From: Clostridiales bacterium UBA7103
Lineage (GTDB): Bacteria > Bacillota > Clostridia > Oscillospirales > Oscillospiraceae
DNA length: 7,789 nt
NCBI GenBank assembly: GCA_002493305.1
Contig: DKYJ01000023.1
Coordinates: 1 to 7,789 of the forward strand
Direction of reading: 5' to 3'
How positions within the stretch are numbered: the stretch's first letter is position 1; every line of letters starts with the position of its first letter. Both the position numbers and the translations under genes were made by a program. Below are positions 1-4,901 of this stretch, piece after piece. Under the pieces are notes generated by a model. That model was not told the DNA's origin and did no database searches. It saw nothing but the letters and a program-made list of their open reading frames with translations.

Positions 1-315
1 GGTTGCTCCCGTAACTCCGGCAGCGCCGGTTGCTCCCGTCGGGCCGGGGACGCCGTCAGCCCCGGTCGGGCCGACTGCGCCTGTCGCTCCGGCGGGGCCG
101 TTAGCCCCGGTGGCTCCTGTCGGGCCGATTGACCCGGCAGCGCCTGTTGCACCTGTTGCGCCTGTTGCGCCTGTTGCTCCGGTCGGCCCGATGATAGCCG
201 ACGGGCAGGGCGGAATGCAGCAGCTTGGCGCGCAGCCGCCGCCACAGGGCGAGGCTGAGACGCGCTTGAAATCTTCCGTGTTCTCCGAGAACTCGGAGGG
301 AGAATAATATTTCAT
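1..315 (-). CDS. Collagen-like Gly-X-Y repeat surface protein, 5' part (3' end beyond window)
   Basis: Reading the minus strand from ATG at 315 gives 105 uninterrupted codons to the window edge. Residues 1-42 are a leader that starts MKYYSPSEF and carries a cysteine cluster (C24, C28, C32, C33, C37) with prolines. From G43 onward there are 21 perfect Gly-X-Y triplets, mostly GAT, GPT and GAA, as in bacterial collagen-like proteins. A G-run (327-331) lies 11 nt before the ATG and is the likely ribosome binding site. No classical signal peptide is visible. In Bacillus, proteins of this design (BclA family) form spore exosporium hair filaments; Clostridia carry related ones. A spore-surface role here is inference, supported by a sigma-K-like promoter upstream. 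It is separated from the malic enzyme gene by a terminator, so it is its own transcription unit. The C-terminal domain cannot be seen. Confidence 0.85.
   Translation of the reverse strand, partial: MKYYSPSEFSENTEDFKRVSASPCGGGCAPSCCIPPCPSAIIGPTGATGATGATGATGAAGSIGPTGATGANGPAGATGAVGPTGADGVPGPTGATGAAGVTGAT
142..177 (-). repeat. Four tandem 9-bp units inside the collagen-like gene
   Basis: On the minus strand the unit GCAACAGGY (two Gly-X-Y-phase codons plus Gly) occurs four times in a row, with only one base changed in one copy. It encodes the GAT-GAT-GAT run at about residues 46-57. Because the unit is a multiple of three, gain or loss of copies would keep the frame, so copy number may vary between strains, as known for bclA. 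Confidence 0.8.
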
Positions 316-383
316 GAGTTATATATCCCCCAAATCTGTATTGCCGCCGCCAAGCGGGAAAAGCACAGGCAGAGCGGCTATAA

Positions 384-412
384 CATTATATGCGCAAGAC
401 ATAAACAGGGTG
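384..412 (-). promoter_or_regulatory. Promoter of the collagen-like gene, sigma-K-like
   Basis: On the minus strand CACC (412-409), a 16-nt spacer and CATATAATG (392-384) match the Bacillus sigma-K pattern mACm-N16-CATAnnnTA at all fixed positions but the last. The same place also contains a perfect TATAAT (390-385), but no good -35 for the housekeeping sigma factor lies at 17 bp. The predicted start is about 65 nt before the ATG. The assignment to sigma-K is inference. Confidence 0.45.
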
Positions 413-441
413 AAAAAACGGCGCTCCTGATCGGAGCGCCG
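413..441 (-). terminator. Intrinsic terminator of the fumC-malic enzyme operon
   Basis: On the minus strand a perfect 9-bp GC-rich stem (441-433 with 427-419), a 5-nt loop and a run of six T (418-413) follow the malic enzyme stop codon by about 20 nt. The shape is a textbook Rho-independent terminator. It separates the operon from the collagen-like gene, whose promoter begins right after the T-run. Confidence 0.93.
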
Positions 442-461
442 ACATGGCAATTACGTTCGGT

Positions 462-1634
462 TTAAATCCGCGCGGCGCCGCTTTTGCGGGCGGCCTCGGC
501 CACAGCGGAGGCTATCGCGTCCTTTATCCGGGGGTCAAAGGCGGCGGGCAGAATATTGTCCACGCCAAGCTCATCGTCGGAAACCAAGGCGGCAAGGGCT
601 TTAGCTGCGGCGAGCTTCATTTCGGTGTTTATCTCCCGCGCGCGCACATCCAGCGCGCCCCGGAAGATGCCGGGAAATGCCAGCACATTGTTCACCTGAT
701 TGGGGTAGTCGCTGCGCCCGGTGGAGACGATGGCCGCACCGGCGGCCTTGGCCTCGTCGGGGAAAATTTCGGGCGTGGGATTGGCGCAGGCGAATATGAT
801 GGGGTCTTTGGCCATGCTGCGCACCATATCCCCGGTGAGAAGGCCGGGGGCGGACACGCCGATGAACACATCAGCGCCCTTTATCACATCACCGAGCGCC
901 CCATGAAGCCCCTCGGGATTGGTGGAGCGGGCGATAAGCTGCTTTGCGCTGTTAAGCCCCGGCCTGCCGTCATAGATAGCGCCCTGCCTGTCGCACATGA
1001 TGATATTTTTAAGCCCTACGTCCATTAGCAGGCGCACAATAGCCGTGCCCGCAGCGCCCGCGCCGGAGGTGACGATCTTCACATTTTCGGGCTTCTTCCC
1101 GACTACCTTCAGCGCGTTCATAAGCCCGGCGAGAGCAATGACCGCCGTGCCGTGCTGGTCGTCATGGAAAATGGGAATGTCACACTTTTGCTTGAGCTTT
1201 TCCTCAATCTCAAAGCAGCGTGGGGCGGAAATGTCCTCTAAATTCACCCCGCCGAAGGAGCCGGAGAGCAGGTACACGGTGTTGACGATATCGTCGACCT
1301 CTTTGCTCTTTATGCAGAGCGGTATGGCGTCGACCCCGCCAAATTCCTTGAACAGCACGCATTTGCCCTCCATAACGGGCATACCCGCCTCCGGGCCGAT
1401 ATCGCCCAGACCCAGCACCGCCGTACCGTCGGTGACAACGGCGACGGTGTTCCAGCGGCGGGTCAGCTCATAGCTTTTGCTGATGTCCTTTTGTATCTCG
1501 AGGCAGGGCTGGGCAACGCCGGGGGTGTACGCCAGCGACAGCTTTTCCCGGCTGTCCACCGCTACTCTTGAGCGAACCTCGATTTTTCCCGCCAGCTCAT
1601 AGTGGAGCTTCAAAGATTCCTCGGTATAGTTCAT
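462..1634 (-). CDS. Malic enzyme (malate dehydrogenase, oxaloacetate-decarboxylating), short form
   Basis: The 390-residue protein catalyses oxidative decarboxylation of L-malate to pyruvate and CO2 with NAD(P)H formation in the cytosol. It has the usual size of short bacterial malic enzymes (MaeB/YtsJ type). Visible landmarks: Tyr36 in LAYTPGVA and Lys91 in EGKC, at the places of the catalytic pair; the metal site with E133-D134 and FHDDQHGTAV (156-164); the dinucleotide loop GAGAAG (191-196); ANPTPEI (284-290); and SDYPNQVNN (308-316). Asp215 after the second strand would suit NAD over NADP, but cofactor choice is uncertain. The start ATG (1634) lies 3 nt after the fumC stop, with AAAGGATGG (1651-1643) inside the end of fumC as ribosome binding site, so translation is probably coupled. 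With fumC it turns fumarate into pyruvate. Ends in TAA, then a terminator. Confidence 0.97.
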   Translation of the reverse strand: MNYTEESLKLHYELAGKIEVRSRVAVDSREKLSLAYTPGVAQPCLEIQKDISKSYELTRRWNTVAVVTDGTAVLGLGDIGPEAGMPVMEGKCVLFKEFGGVDAIPLCIKSKEVDDIVNTVYLLSGSFGGVNLEDISAPRCFEIEEKLKQKCDIPIFHDDQHGTAVIALAGLMNALKVVGKKPENVKIVTSGAGAAGTAIVRLLMDVGLKNIIMCDRQGAIYDGRPGLNSAKQLIARSTNPEGLHGALGDVIKGADVFIGVSAPGLLTGDMVRSMAKDPIIFACANPTPEIFPDEAKAAGAAIVSTGRSDYPNQVNNVLAFPGIFRGALDVRAREINTEMKLAAAKALAALVSDDELGVDNILPAAFDPRIKDAIASAVAEAARKSGAARI

Positions 1635-1637
1635 GGC

Positions 1638-3002
1638 TCATACCATCCTTTCAGGGTCGACAAATTTATCAAAATCCTCCCCGGAGAGAAGCCCCAGCTT
1701 CAAAACCGCCTCCCGTAAGCTCAAGCCCTCGCGGTGGGCCAGCAGCGCGGCCTGTGCCGCCTTTTCATAGCCGATGGCGGGAGTGAGACAGGTCACCAGC
1801 ATCAGAGAACGGCGGAGATTGCCCTCCATGGCCTCCCGGTCGGCGACTATGCCGTCAAAGCAGCGGAGCTTGAAGGAGCTTATCGCATCGGAGAGTATGC
1901 GCACGGAGTGGAGATAATTGTGGATAAGCACCGGCATAAAGACATTGAGCTGGAAGTTGCCCTGAGACGCCGCCATGGATATGGCCTGATCGTTTGCCAT
2001 GACCTGCACCGCCACCATGGTCACCGCCTCGCATTGAGTGGGGTTGACCTTTCCGGGCATGATTGAAGAACCCGGTTCGTTTTCGGGGATGCGAATCTCG
2101 CCGATGCCGCAGCGCGGGCCGCTGGCAAGCCAGCGCACATCGTTTGCGAGCTTCATCATGTTGCACCCGAGCGCCTTCACCGCCCCGTGGGAGAAAACAA
2201 GGGCGTCCTTTGCGGTGAGCGCATGGAACTTGTTATCCTCCGTCACAAAAGGAAGCCCCGTCAGCGCGGCGAGCTCTGCCGCCGACTGTTCGGCAAAGCC
2301 TGCCGGAGCGTTGATGCCGGTGCCCACCGCTGTGCCGCCGAGGGCGAGCCTGTAAAGCCCCGCGCATGAGCTGGAAAGCTGTTCCAGAGCCGCTTCCAGC
2401 ATACCGCGCCAGCCGGAGATCTCCTGAGAGAAGCGAATAGGCGTCGCGTCCTGGAGGTGGGTGCGGCCTATTTTGATAATGTCGGCGTTCTTCGCTTCCA
2501 GTGCCTTGCAGCTGTCAATAAGGGAGCGGACGGCGGGGATAAGGCAGAACTGGAGCTTCTCCGCCGCCGCGATGTGCATCGCGGTGGGGAAGGTATCGTT
2601 GGAGCTCTGGGACATGTTCACCGTGTCGTTGGGGTGCAGCAGCTTTTCCCCGGCAAGCTGATTGCCGCGGTTCGCGATGACCTCGTTCACGTTCATGTTG
2701 GTTTGGGTGCCGCTGCCGGTCTGCCAGACGGAGAGCGGGAAATTGCCTTCAAGCTTTCCGTCCAAAATCTCGTCACAGACCCGGCAGATAAGGCGGCAGC
2801 GCCGCTCGTCCAGCTTGCCGAGCTTGAAGTTTGCCAATGCCGCCGCTTTTTTCAGCAGGGCAAAGGCCCGGATAAGCTCCGGGGGCATCCTATCATTGCC
2901 GATGGGAAAATTTTCAAGGCTGCGCTGTGTCTGCGCACCCCAGAGTTTATCAGCCGGGACAAGGACTGTCCCCAGCGAATCATGCTCTTCACGGTATTCC
3001 AT
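1638..3002 (-). CDS. fumC: Fumarate hydratase class II
   Basis: The 454-residue enzyme is a full-length, iron-free class II fumarase of the aspartase/fumarase superfamily; it interconverts fumarate and L-malate as a cytosolic homotetramer. Visible family blocks in order: substrate loop GSGTQTNMNVNEV (96-108), SSNDTFPT (133-140), GRTHLQDATP (179-188) with His182 at the place of the catalytic histidine, and the signature GSSIMPGKVNP (311-321), which carries the catalytic serine loop and Lys318. Start ATG at 3002 has AGAGGTGAT (3016-3008) in front. It is first in an operon with malic enzyme, which uses its product. Aspartase is the main alternative in this superfamily, but the GTAVGTGINAP and HLQDATP details and the malic enzyme partner favour fumarase. 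Confidence 0.97.
   Translation of the reverse strand: MEYREEHDSLGTVLVPADKLWGAQTQRSLENFPIGNDRMPPELIRAFALLKKAAALANFKLGKLDERRCRLICRVCDEILDGKLEGNFPLSVWQTGSGTQTNMNVNEVIANRGNQLAGEKLLHPNDTVNMSQSSNDTFPTAMHIAAAEKLQFCLIPAVRSLIDSCKALEAKNADIIKIGRTHLQDATPIRFSQEISGWRGMLEAALEQLSSSCAGLYRLALGGTAVGTGINAPAGFAEQSAAELAALTGLPFVTEDNKFHALTAKDALVFSHGAVKALGCNMMKLANDVRWLASGPRCGIGEIRIPENEPGSSIMPGKVNPTQCEAVTMVAVQVMANDQAISMAASQGNFQLNVFMPVLIHNYLHSVRILSDAISSFKLRCFDGIVADREAMEGNLRRSLMLVTCLTPAIGYEKAAQAALLAHREGLSLREAVLKLGLLSGEDFDKFVDPERMV
1643..1651 (-). promoter_or_regulatory. Ribosome binding site of malic enzyme inside the fumC end
   Basis: AAAGGATGG lies within the last codons of fumC, about 8 nt before the malic enzyme ATG. 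The site fixes the start at 1634 and suggests that ribosomes finishing fumC feed the next gene. Confidence 0.7.
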
Positions 3003-3040
3003 AGTGGATCACCTCTATATCGTTTATTCTGTTTATACAA

Positions 3041-3069
3041 ATTATATCAGACAGATGATGACAAATCAA
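3041..3069 (-). promoter_or_regulatory. Promoter of the fumC-malic enzyme operon
   Basis: On the minus strand TTGATT (3069-3064), a 17-bp spacer and a perfect TATAAT (3046-3041) form a housekeeping sigma-A promoter. The expected start is near 3034, about 32 nt before the fumC ATG. Its -35 element lies inside a dyad (3057-3088), so a regulator bound there would block polymerase. Confidence 0.75.
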
Positions 3070-3088
3070 TTATTCATTGTTTGTCATC
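3057..3088. repeat. 32-bp interrupted dyad over the fumC promoter, candidate operator
   Basis: GATGACAAA (3057-3065) is the exact reverse complement of TTTGTCATC (3080-3088); inside it CAAT (3067-3070) faces ATTG (3076-3079), with one unpaired base at 3066. The 13 matching pairs cover the -35 element and part of the spacer of the operon promoter. As it lies upstream of the predicted transcription start, it would act as DNA, not RNA, which suggests a dimeric regulator. I do not recognise the motif as that of a named regulator. Confidence 0.5.
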
Positions 3089-3150
3089 GAAGCGGCTTCA
3101 TTCGTCATTACGAAAATCCGATTTAGTGAATAATGAAAAATGAATAATAC
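3070..3150. other. AT-rich spacer with short repeats, no gene
   Basis: This stretch between the fumC promoter and the tRNA terminator holds no open frame of note. It contains a short palindrome TTCGT-CATT-ACGAA (3101-3114) and the direct repeat TGAATAAT (3127-3134 and 3141-3148). It may act as an AT-rich upstream element for the fumC promoter. Confidence 0.5.
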
Positions 3151-3192
3151 AAAATAAAAATCCGCTCTCTTACGAGAACGGATTTTTATTTT
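3151..3192. terminator. Symmetrical strong terminator after tRNA-Leu
   Basis: A 14-bp perfect arm pair (3151-3164 with 3179-3192), one C-A mismatch, four further pairs (3166-3169 with 3174-3177) and a TTAC loop make a 19-position stem. Its outer part is A-rich on one side and T-rich on the other, so it can work as an intrinsic terminator in both directions. On the minus strand it starts directly at the tRNA CCA end and shields the fumC operon from tRNA transcription. Confidence 0.9.
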
Positions 3193-3276
3193 GGTGCGAG
3201 AGAGGAGACTTGAACTCCCACGTCGGTTGACACACGCCCCTCAAACGTGCCTGTCTACCTGTTCCAGCACTCTCGC
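3192..3276 (-). tRNA. tRNA-Leu, anticodon GAG
   Basis: The 85-nt sequence folds as a class II tRNA: acceptor GCGAGAG with CTCTCGC, discriminator A and an encoded CCA; D-stem CTG/CAG with the GG-containing loop; anticodon stem CACGT/GCGTG with loop TTGAGGG; a long variable arm (GTC-AACC-GAC); and T-arm GGGAG-TTCAAGT-CTCCT. The anticodon GAG (3242-3240) reads leucine CUC and CUU codons. The long variable arm and the A73 discriminator fit leucine rather than serine. It has its own strong promoter (3353-3380) and a terminator directly at its 3' end. Confidence 0.97.
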
Positions 3277-3346
3277 ATACAACGCCGGGTGCTTCAGCTC
3301 CATCCAAAGCTGCCTGCACCGCGAAAGGCGCGCCTCATTTAAGGCA
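3277..3346 (-). other. Long 5' leader of pre-tRNA-Leu
   Basis: About 70 nt separate the predicted transcription start from the mature tRNA 5' end. It contains the 8-bp palindrome GGCGCGCC (3327-3334) but no second tRNA. RNase P would remove it. A 14-codon frame inside it has no ribosome binding site and is not called. Confidence 0.45.
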
Positions 3347-3352
3347 TGGGTT

Positions 3353-3380
3353 ATTATAGCAGATTATCAGCTTTTGTCAA
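3353..3380 (-). promoter_or_regulatory. Strong promoter of tRNA-Leu
   Basis: On the minus strand a consensus TTGACA (3380-3375), 16-bp spacer and consensus TATAAT (3358-3353) preceded by TGC (extended -10) give a near-ideal sigma-A promoter, as expected for a stable RNA. The -35 hexamer contains the TGA stop codon of the upstream glycosyltransferase gene. Confidence 0.92.
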
Positions 3381-4654
3381 GATAAATTTTTTCGTTTATG
3401 CTGTTCCGGCCGAAAAAGCTGGGCACAGAGGCTCCACAAAGCCAGCGCCATGACCAGCAGCACCGCCCACGCGCCCCGGCTCATGGGCATGAGATAGCGC
3501 ATTTTGAGATACGCGTGATAGCCAAGAAGAGAAGCAAACTGCATGAGCAGCGCGGCAGCCGCGAACATTGGGTCAACGAAAGCCAGCACCAGCGAAAGCG
3601 CATCCGCCCCAAAGAAATACCGCTCGTGCATATGCGGCAGAAGAAATGGGATACCAGCCGAGAGCAGCAGGGACGCGGCAGCCACTGCACGACCATTTAT
3701 ATAGCGGCGGCGGAAGAAGCACAGCCCCAGCACAGCGAACATGAAGAGAAAGGCAGCCAGTATCCCCAGATTTCCGGCTCGTGTCTGATCCCCGGTGACC
3801 GTCAGAAGGGCAAAAATGGACGAGGAGTTATAATTAAGCCCCGTGCCGATAGAGCCGGTCTGCCCCAGATACAAAAGAATAGTATCCGCAAAGGGCCGGC
3901 CGGCGACAACGGCAGGCAGCACGAGCAGCACATAACTGAGCGGGAAGATGAGAAAATGCTTCCACCTGAACTTACCCATCATCCAGACGACCGCATACAC
4001 GGGCAGAATGAACACAGCCTGCAACTTGAAGCCAAAGGACAGCGCCGCGCAGACCATGGAGAGTATGGGCCTGTCTGCGAGAGCCAGATAGATCCCCAGC
4101 AGTGCGAGAGCGGCGTAGCAGCTGTCGCACTGACCCCAGAGGGCGCCGTTGAGAAAGACGGTTGGCAGAAACAGCGTTACAAAGAATACGGCAAAGGCGC
4201 GGCGGGGACTGCCCGTCACGAGACTGACGAGCTTCATTGCAGACCACGCCAGTACAATATCAAAAAACACGCTCAGCAGCTTTATCAGATACAGGTCTTT
4301 AATGTCAAAATACGAAAACAGAGCAAGAAAATACAAATAGGGTATATTATAATTCCCAACAGGCCGGGAAAGAGCCGCAAAGCCGCCGTGCTCACGGAAA
4401 AAATCCACCCACACTGTCAAAAAATTCCGGTAATCGCCGGTCTCATAGTCAAAAACCATCAGGCGCAGACCCATGGCCAGAGCCACCAGCAGAGCGGAAA
4501 CCACGACAGGCGCGGGCCTTTTCAGAAGCCCGTCCCGATATAAAAGAGCCAGGGCGAACAGCCCCTCAAGCAGCAAAATTATCACAGCGGAGATATCCAT
4601 AAGCAGCGCTGCCTCCGGGAAAAAGAATGAAGCAGACGGGAGAAGAACCTGCAC
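3377..4654 (-). CDS. Polytopic membrane glycosyltransferase, GT-C fold, Gpi18 mannosyltransferase-like
   Basis: The 425-residue protein is almost wholly hydrophobic with about ten membrane segments (for example 19-39, 48-68, 123-145, 152-170, 180-193, 211-226, 233-251, 296-314, 324-340, 396-413). Motifs typical of lipid-phosphosugar-dependent GT-C enzymes are present: an acidic loop after the second segment (D69-Y70, D74-Y75), GALWGQCD (170-177), FKLQA (209-213) and HERYFF (343-348). Such enzymes move a sugar from a polyprenyl-phosphate carrier to a glycan or lipid on the outer face of the membrane; the actual sugar and acceptor cannot be told. The start is uncertain: GTG at 4654 has GGGAG (4666-4662) 7 nt before it, but an in-frame TGA lies only one codon upstream; ATG at 4600 (Met19) has GGAGG (4616-4612) 11 nt before it and places the first membrane segment at the N-terminus. 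No terminator separates it from tRNA-Leu. Confidence 0.82.
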   Translation of the reverse strand: MQVLLPSASFFFPEAALLMDISAVIILLLEGLFALALLYRDGLLKRPAPVVVSALLVALAMGLRLMVFDYETGDYRNFLTVWVDFFREHGGFAALSRPVGNYNIPYLYFLALFSYFDIKDLYLIKLLSVFFDIVLAWSAMKLVSLVTGSPRRAFAVFFVTLFLPTVFLNGALWGQCDSCYAALALLGIYLALADRPILSMVCAALSFGFKLQAVFILPVYAVVWMMGKFRWKHFLIFPLSYVLLVLPAVVAGRPFADTILLYLGQTGSIGTGLNYNSSSIFALLTVTGDQTRAGNLGILAAFLFMFAVLGLCFFRRRYINGRAVAAASLLLSAGIPFLLPHMHERYFFGADALSLVLAFVDPMFAAAALLMQFASLLGYHAYLKMRYLMPMSRGAWAVLLVMALALWSLCAQLFRPEQHKRKNLS

Positions 4655-4673
4655 GGATCAGCTCCCGTTTGCT

Positions 4674-4703
4674 AAAAAAACAGGCGGGAGCAAAACTCCC
4701 GCC
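4674..4703 (-). terminator. Intrinsic terminator or attenuator in the glycosyltransferase leader
   Basis: On the minus strand GGCGGGAG (4703-4696), loop TTTTG and CTCCCGCC (4690-4683) form a perfect 8-bp stem followed, after TG, by seven T (4680-4674). It has no T-run in the plus direction, so it acts on leftward transcripts. No minus-strand gene ends to its right, so the only natural client is a transcript from the minus promoter at 4809-4837. It sits about 20 nt before the possible GTG start of the glycosyltransferase. Confidence 0.82.
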
Positions 4704-4722
4704 GAAATTAACAAAAAAACCC

Positions 4723-4752
4723 TTGACTTATATAGCCGGGCAATGGTAAAAT
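4723..4752 (+). promoter_or_regulatory. rpoB promoter
   Basis: TTGACT (4723-4728), an 18-bp spacer and TAAAAT (4747-4752) preceded by TGG (extended -10) form a good sigma-A promoter. The predicted start near 4759 leaves a leader of about 143 nt before the rpoB ATG. Confidence 0.8.
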
Positions 4753-4758
4753 AGCTTG

Positions 4759-4867
4759 CTTTGTGCGCAAAGACGGGAGAGGAAACACCTCTCACTACCT
4801 ACACACAGAGTATAACATTCACTGCATGCAAAGTCAACACTCAGCTTGCGAAACTGACAACGCAAGC
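4759..4867 (+). other. rpoB 5' leader with three stem-loops
   Basis: Three perfect short hairpins follow one another: CTTTG-TGCG-CAAAG (4759-4772), GAGAGG-AAACA-CCTCTC (4777-4793) and GCTTGCG with a 10-nt loop and CGCAAGC (4844-4867). The last ends 20 nt before the Shine-Dalgarno site. None carries a T-run, so they are not terminators. They may affect mRNA stability or control; the first two overlap the antisense transcript from the facing promoter. Confidence 0.5.
4809..4837 (-). promoter_or_regulatory. Leftward promoter facing the rpoB promoter
   Basis: On the minus strand TTGACT (4837-4832), an exact 17-bp spacer and TATACT (4814-4809) form a strong-looking sigma-A promoter, start near 4802. 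It points to the glycosyltransferase gene, whose start lies about 148 nt away. It lies within the rpoB leader and its transcript passes over the rpoB promoter. Confidence 0.68.
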
Positions 4868-4886
4868 GGGCGTTTGTAAAACTGAT

Positions 4887-4894
4887 AAGGAGAG
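4887..4894 (+). promoter_or_regulatory. Ribosome binding site of rpoB
   Basis: AAGGAGAG with 7-nt spacing to the ATG at 4902 is near-ideal and decides the start over any internal methionine. Confidence 0.9.
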
Positions 4895-4901
4895 TACGCC
4901 A

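Larger units (their letters stand above)
4674..4802 (-). ncRNA. Candidate short leader/antisense RNA of about 130 nt
   Basis: A well-formed minus promoter (start near 4802) and an intrinsic terminator (T-run to 4674) bracket about 130 nt with no convincing reading frame. The product would be either a prematurely ended leader of the glycosyltransferase mRNA or a stand-alone RNA. Its first ~43 nt would be complementary to the 5' end of the rpoB leader. It includes a GAGAGG-TGTTT-CCTCTC hairpin (4793-4777). It does not look like 6S, SRP RNA or RNase P RNA. Existence is inferred from signals only. Confidence 0.35.

Noticed and set aside
110..307. 65-codon plus-strand frame with APVAPV repeats
   Set aside because: It is the complement of the Gly-X-Y repeats; the minus frame has a start, a ribosome binding site, a promoter and perfect collagen periodicity.
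1..315. Short GC-rich repeats considered as a CRISPR array or other non-coding repeat
   Set aside because: The repeats are in-frame Gly-X-Y codons without spacers of constant size.
444..1028. 194-codon plus-strand open frame rich in Gly and His
   Set aside because: It lies antisense to the malic enzyme gene, has no family motifs, and arises from the GC-rich codon pattern of the real gene.
3283..3340. 14-codon frame in the tRNA leader on the minus strand
   Set aside because: It has no Shine-Dalgarno site and lies in a pre-tRNA leader that RNase P would discard.
3398..4543. 381-codon plus-strand open frame with many Gln, Lys and His
   Set aside because: It is antisense to the membrane glycosyltransferase; the composition is that of a mirrored hydrophobic gene, and no domain is seen.
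4674..4802. Leader considered as T-box, 6S RNA or known riboswitch
   Set aside because: No T-box core, specifier loop, 6S open-bubble shape or familiar aptamer motif could be seen; it remains an unassigned attenuator candidate.
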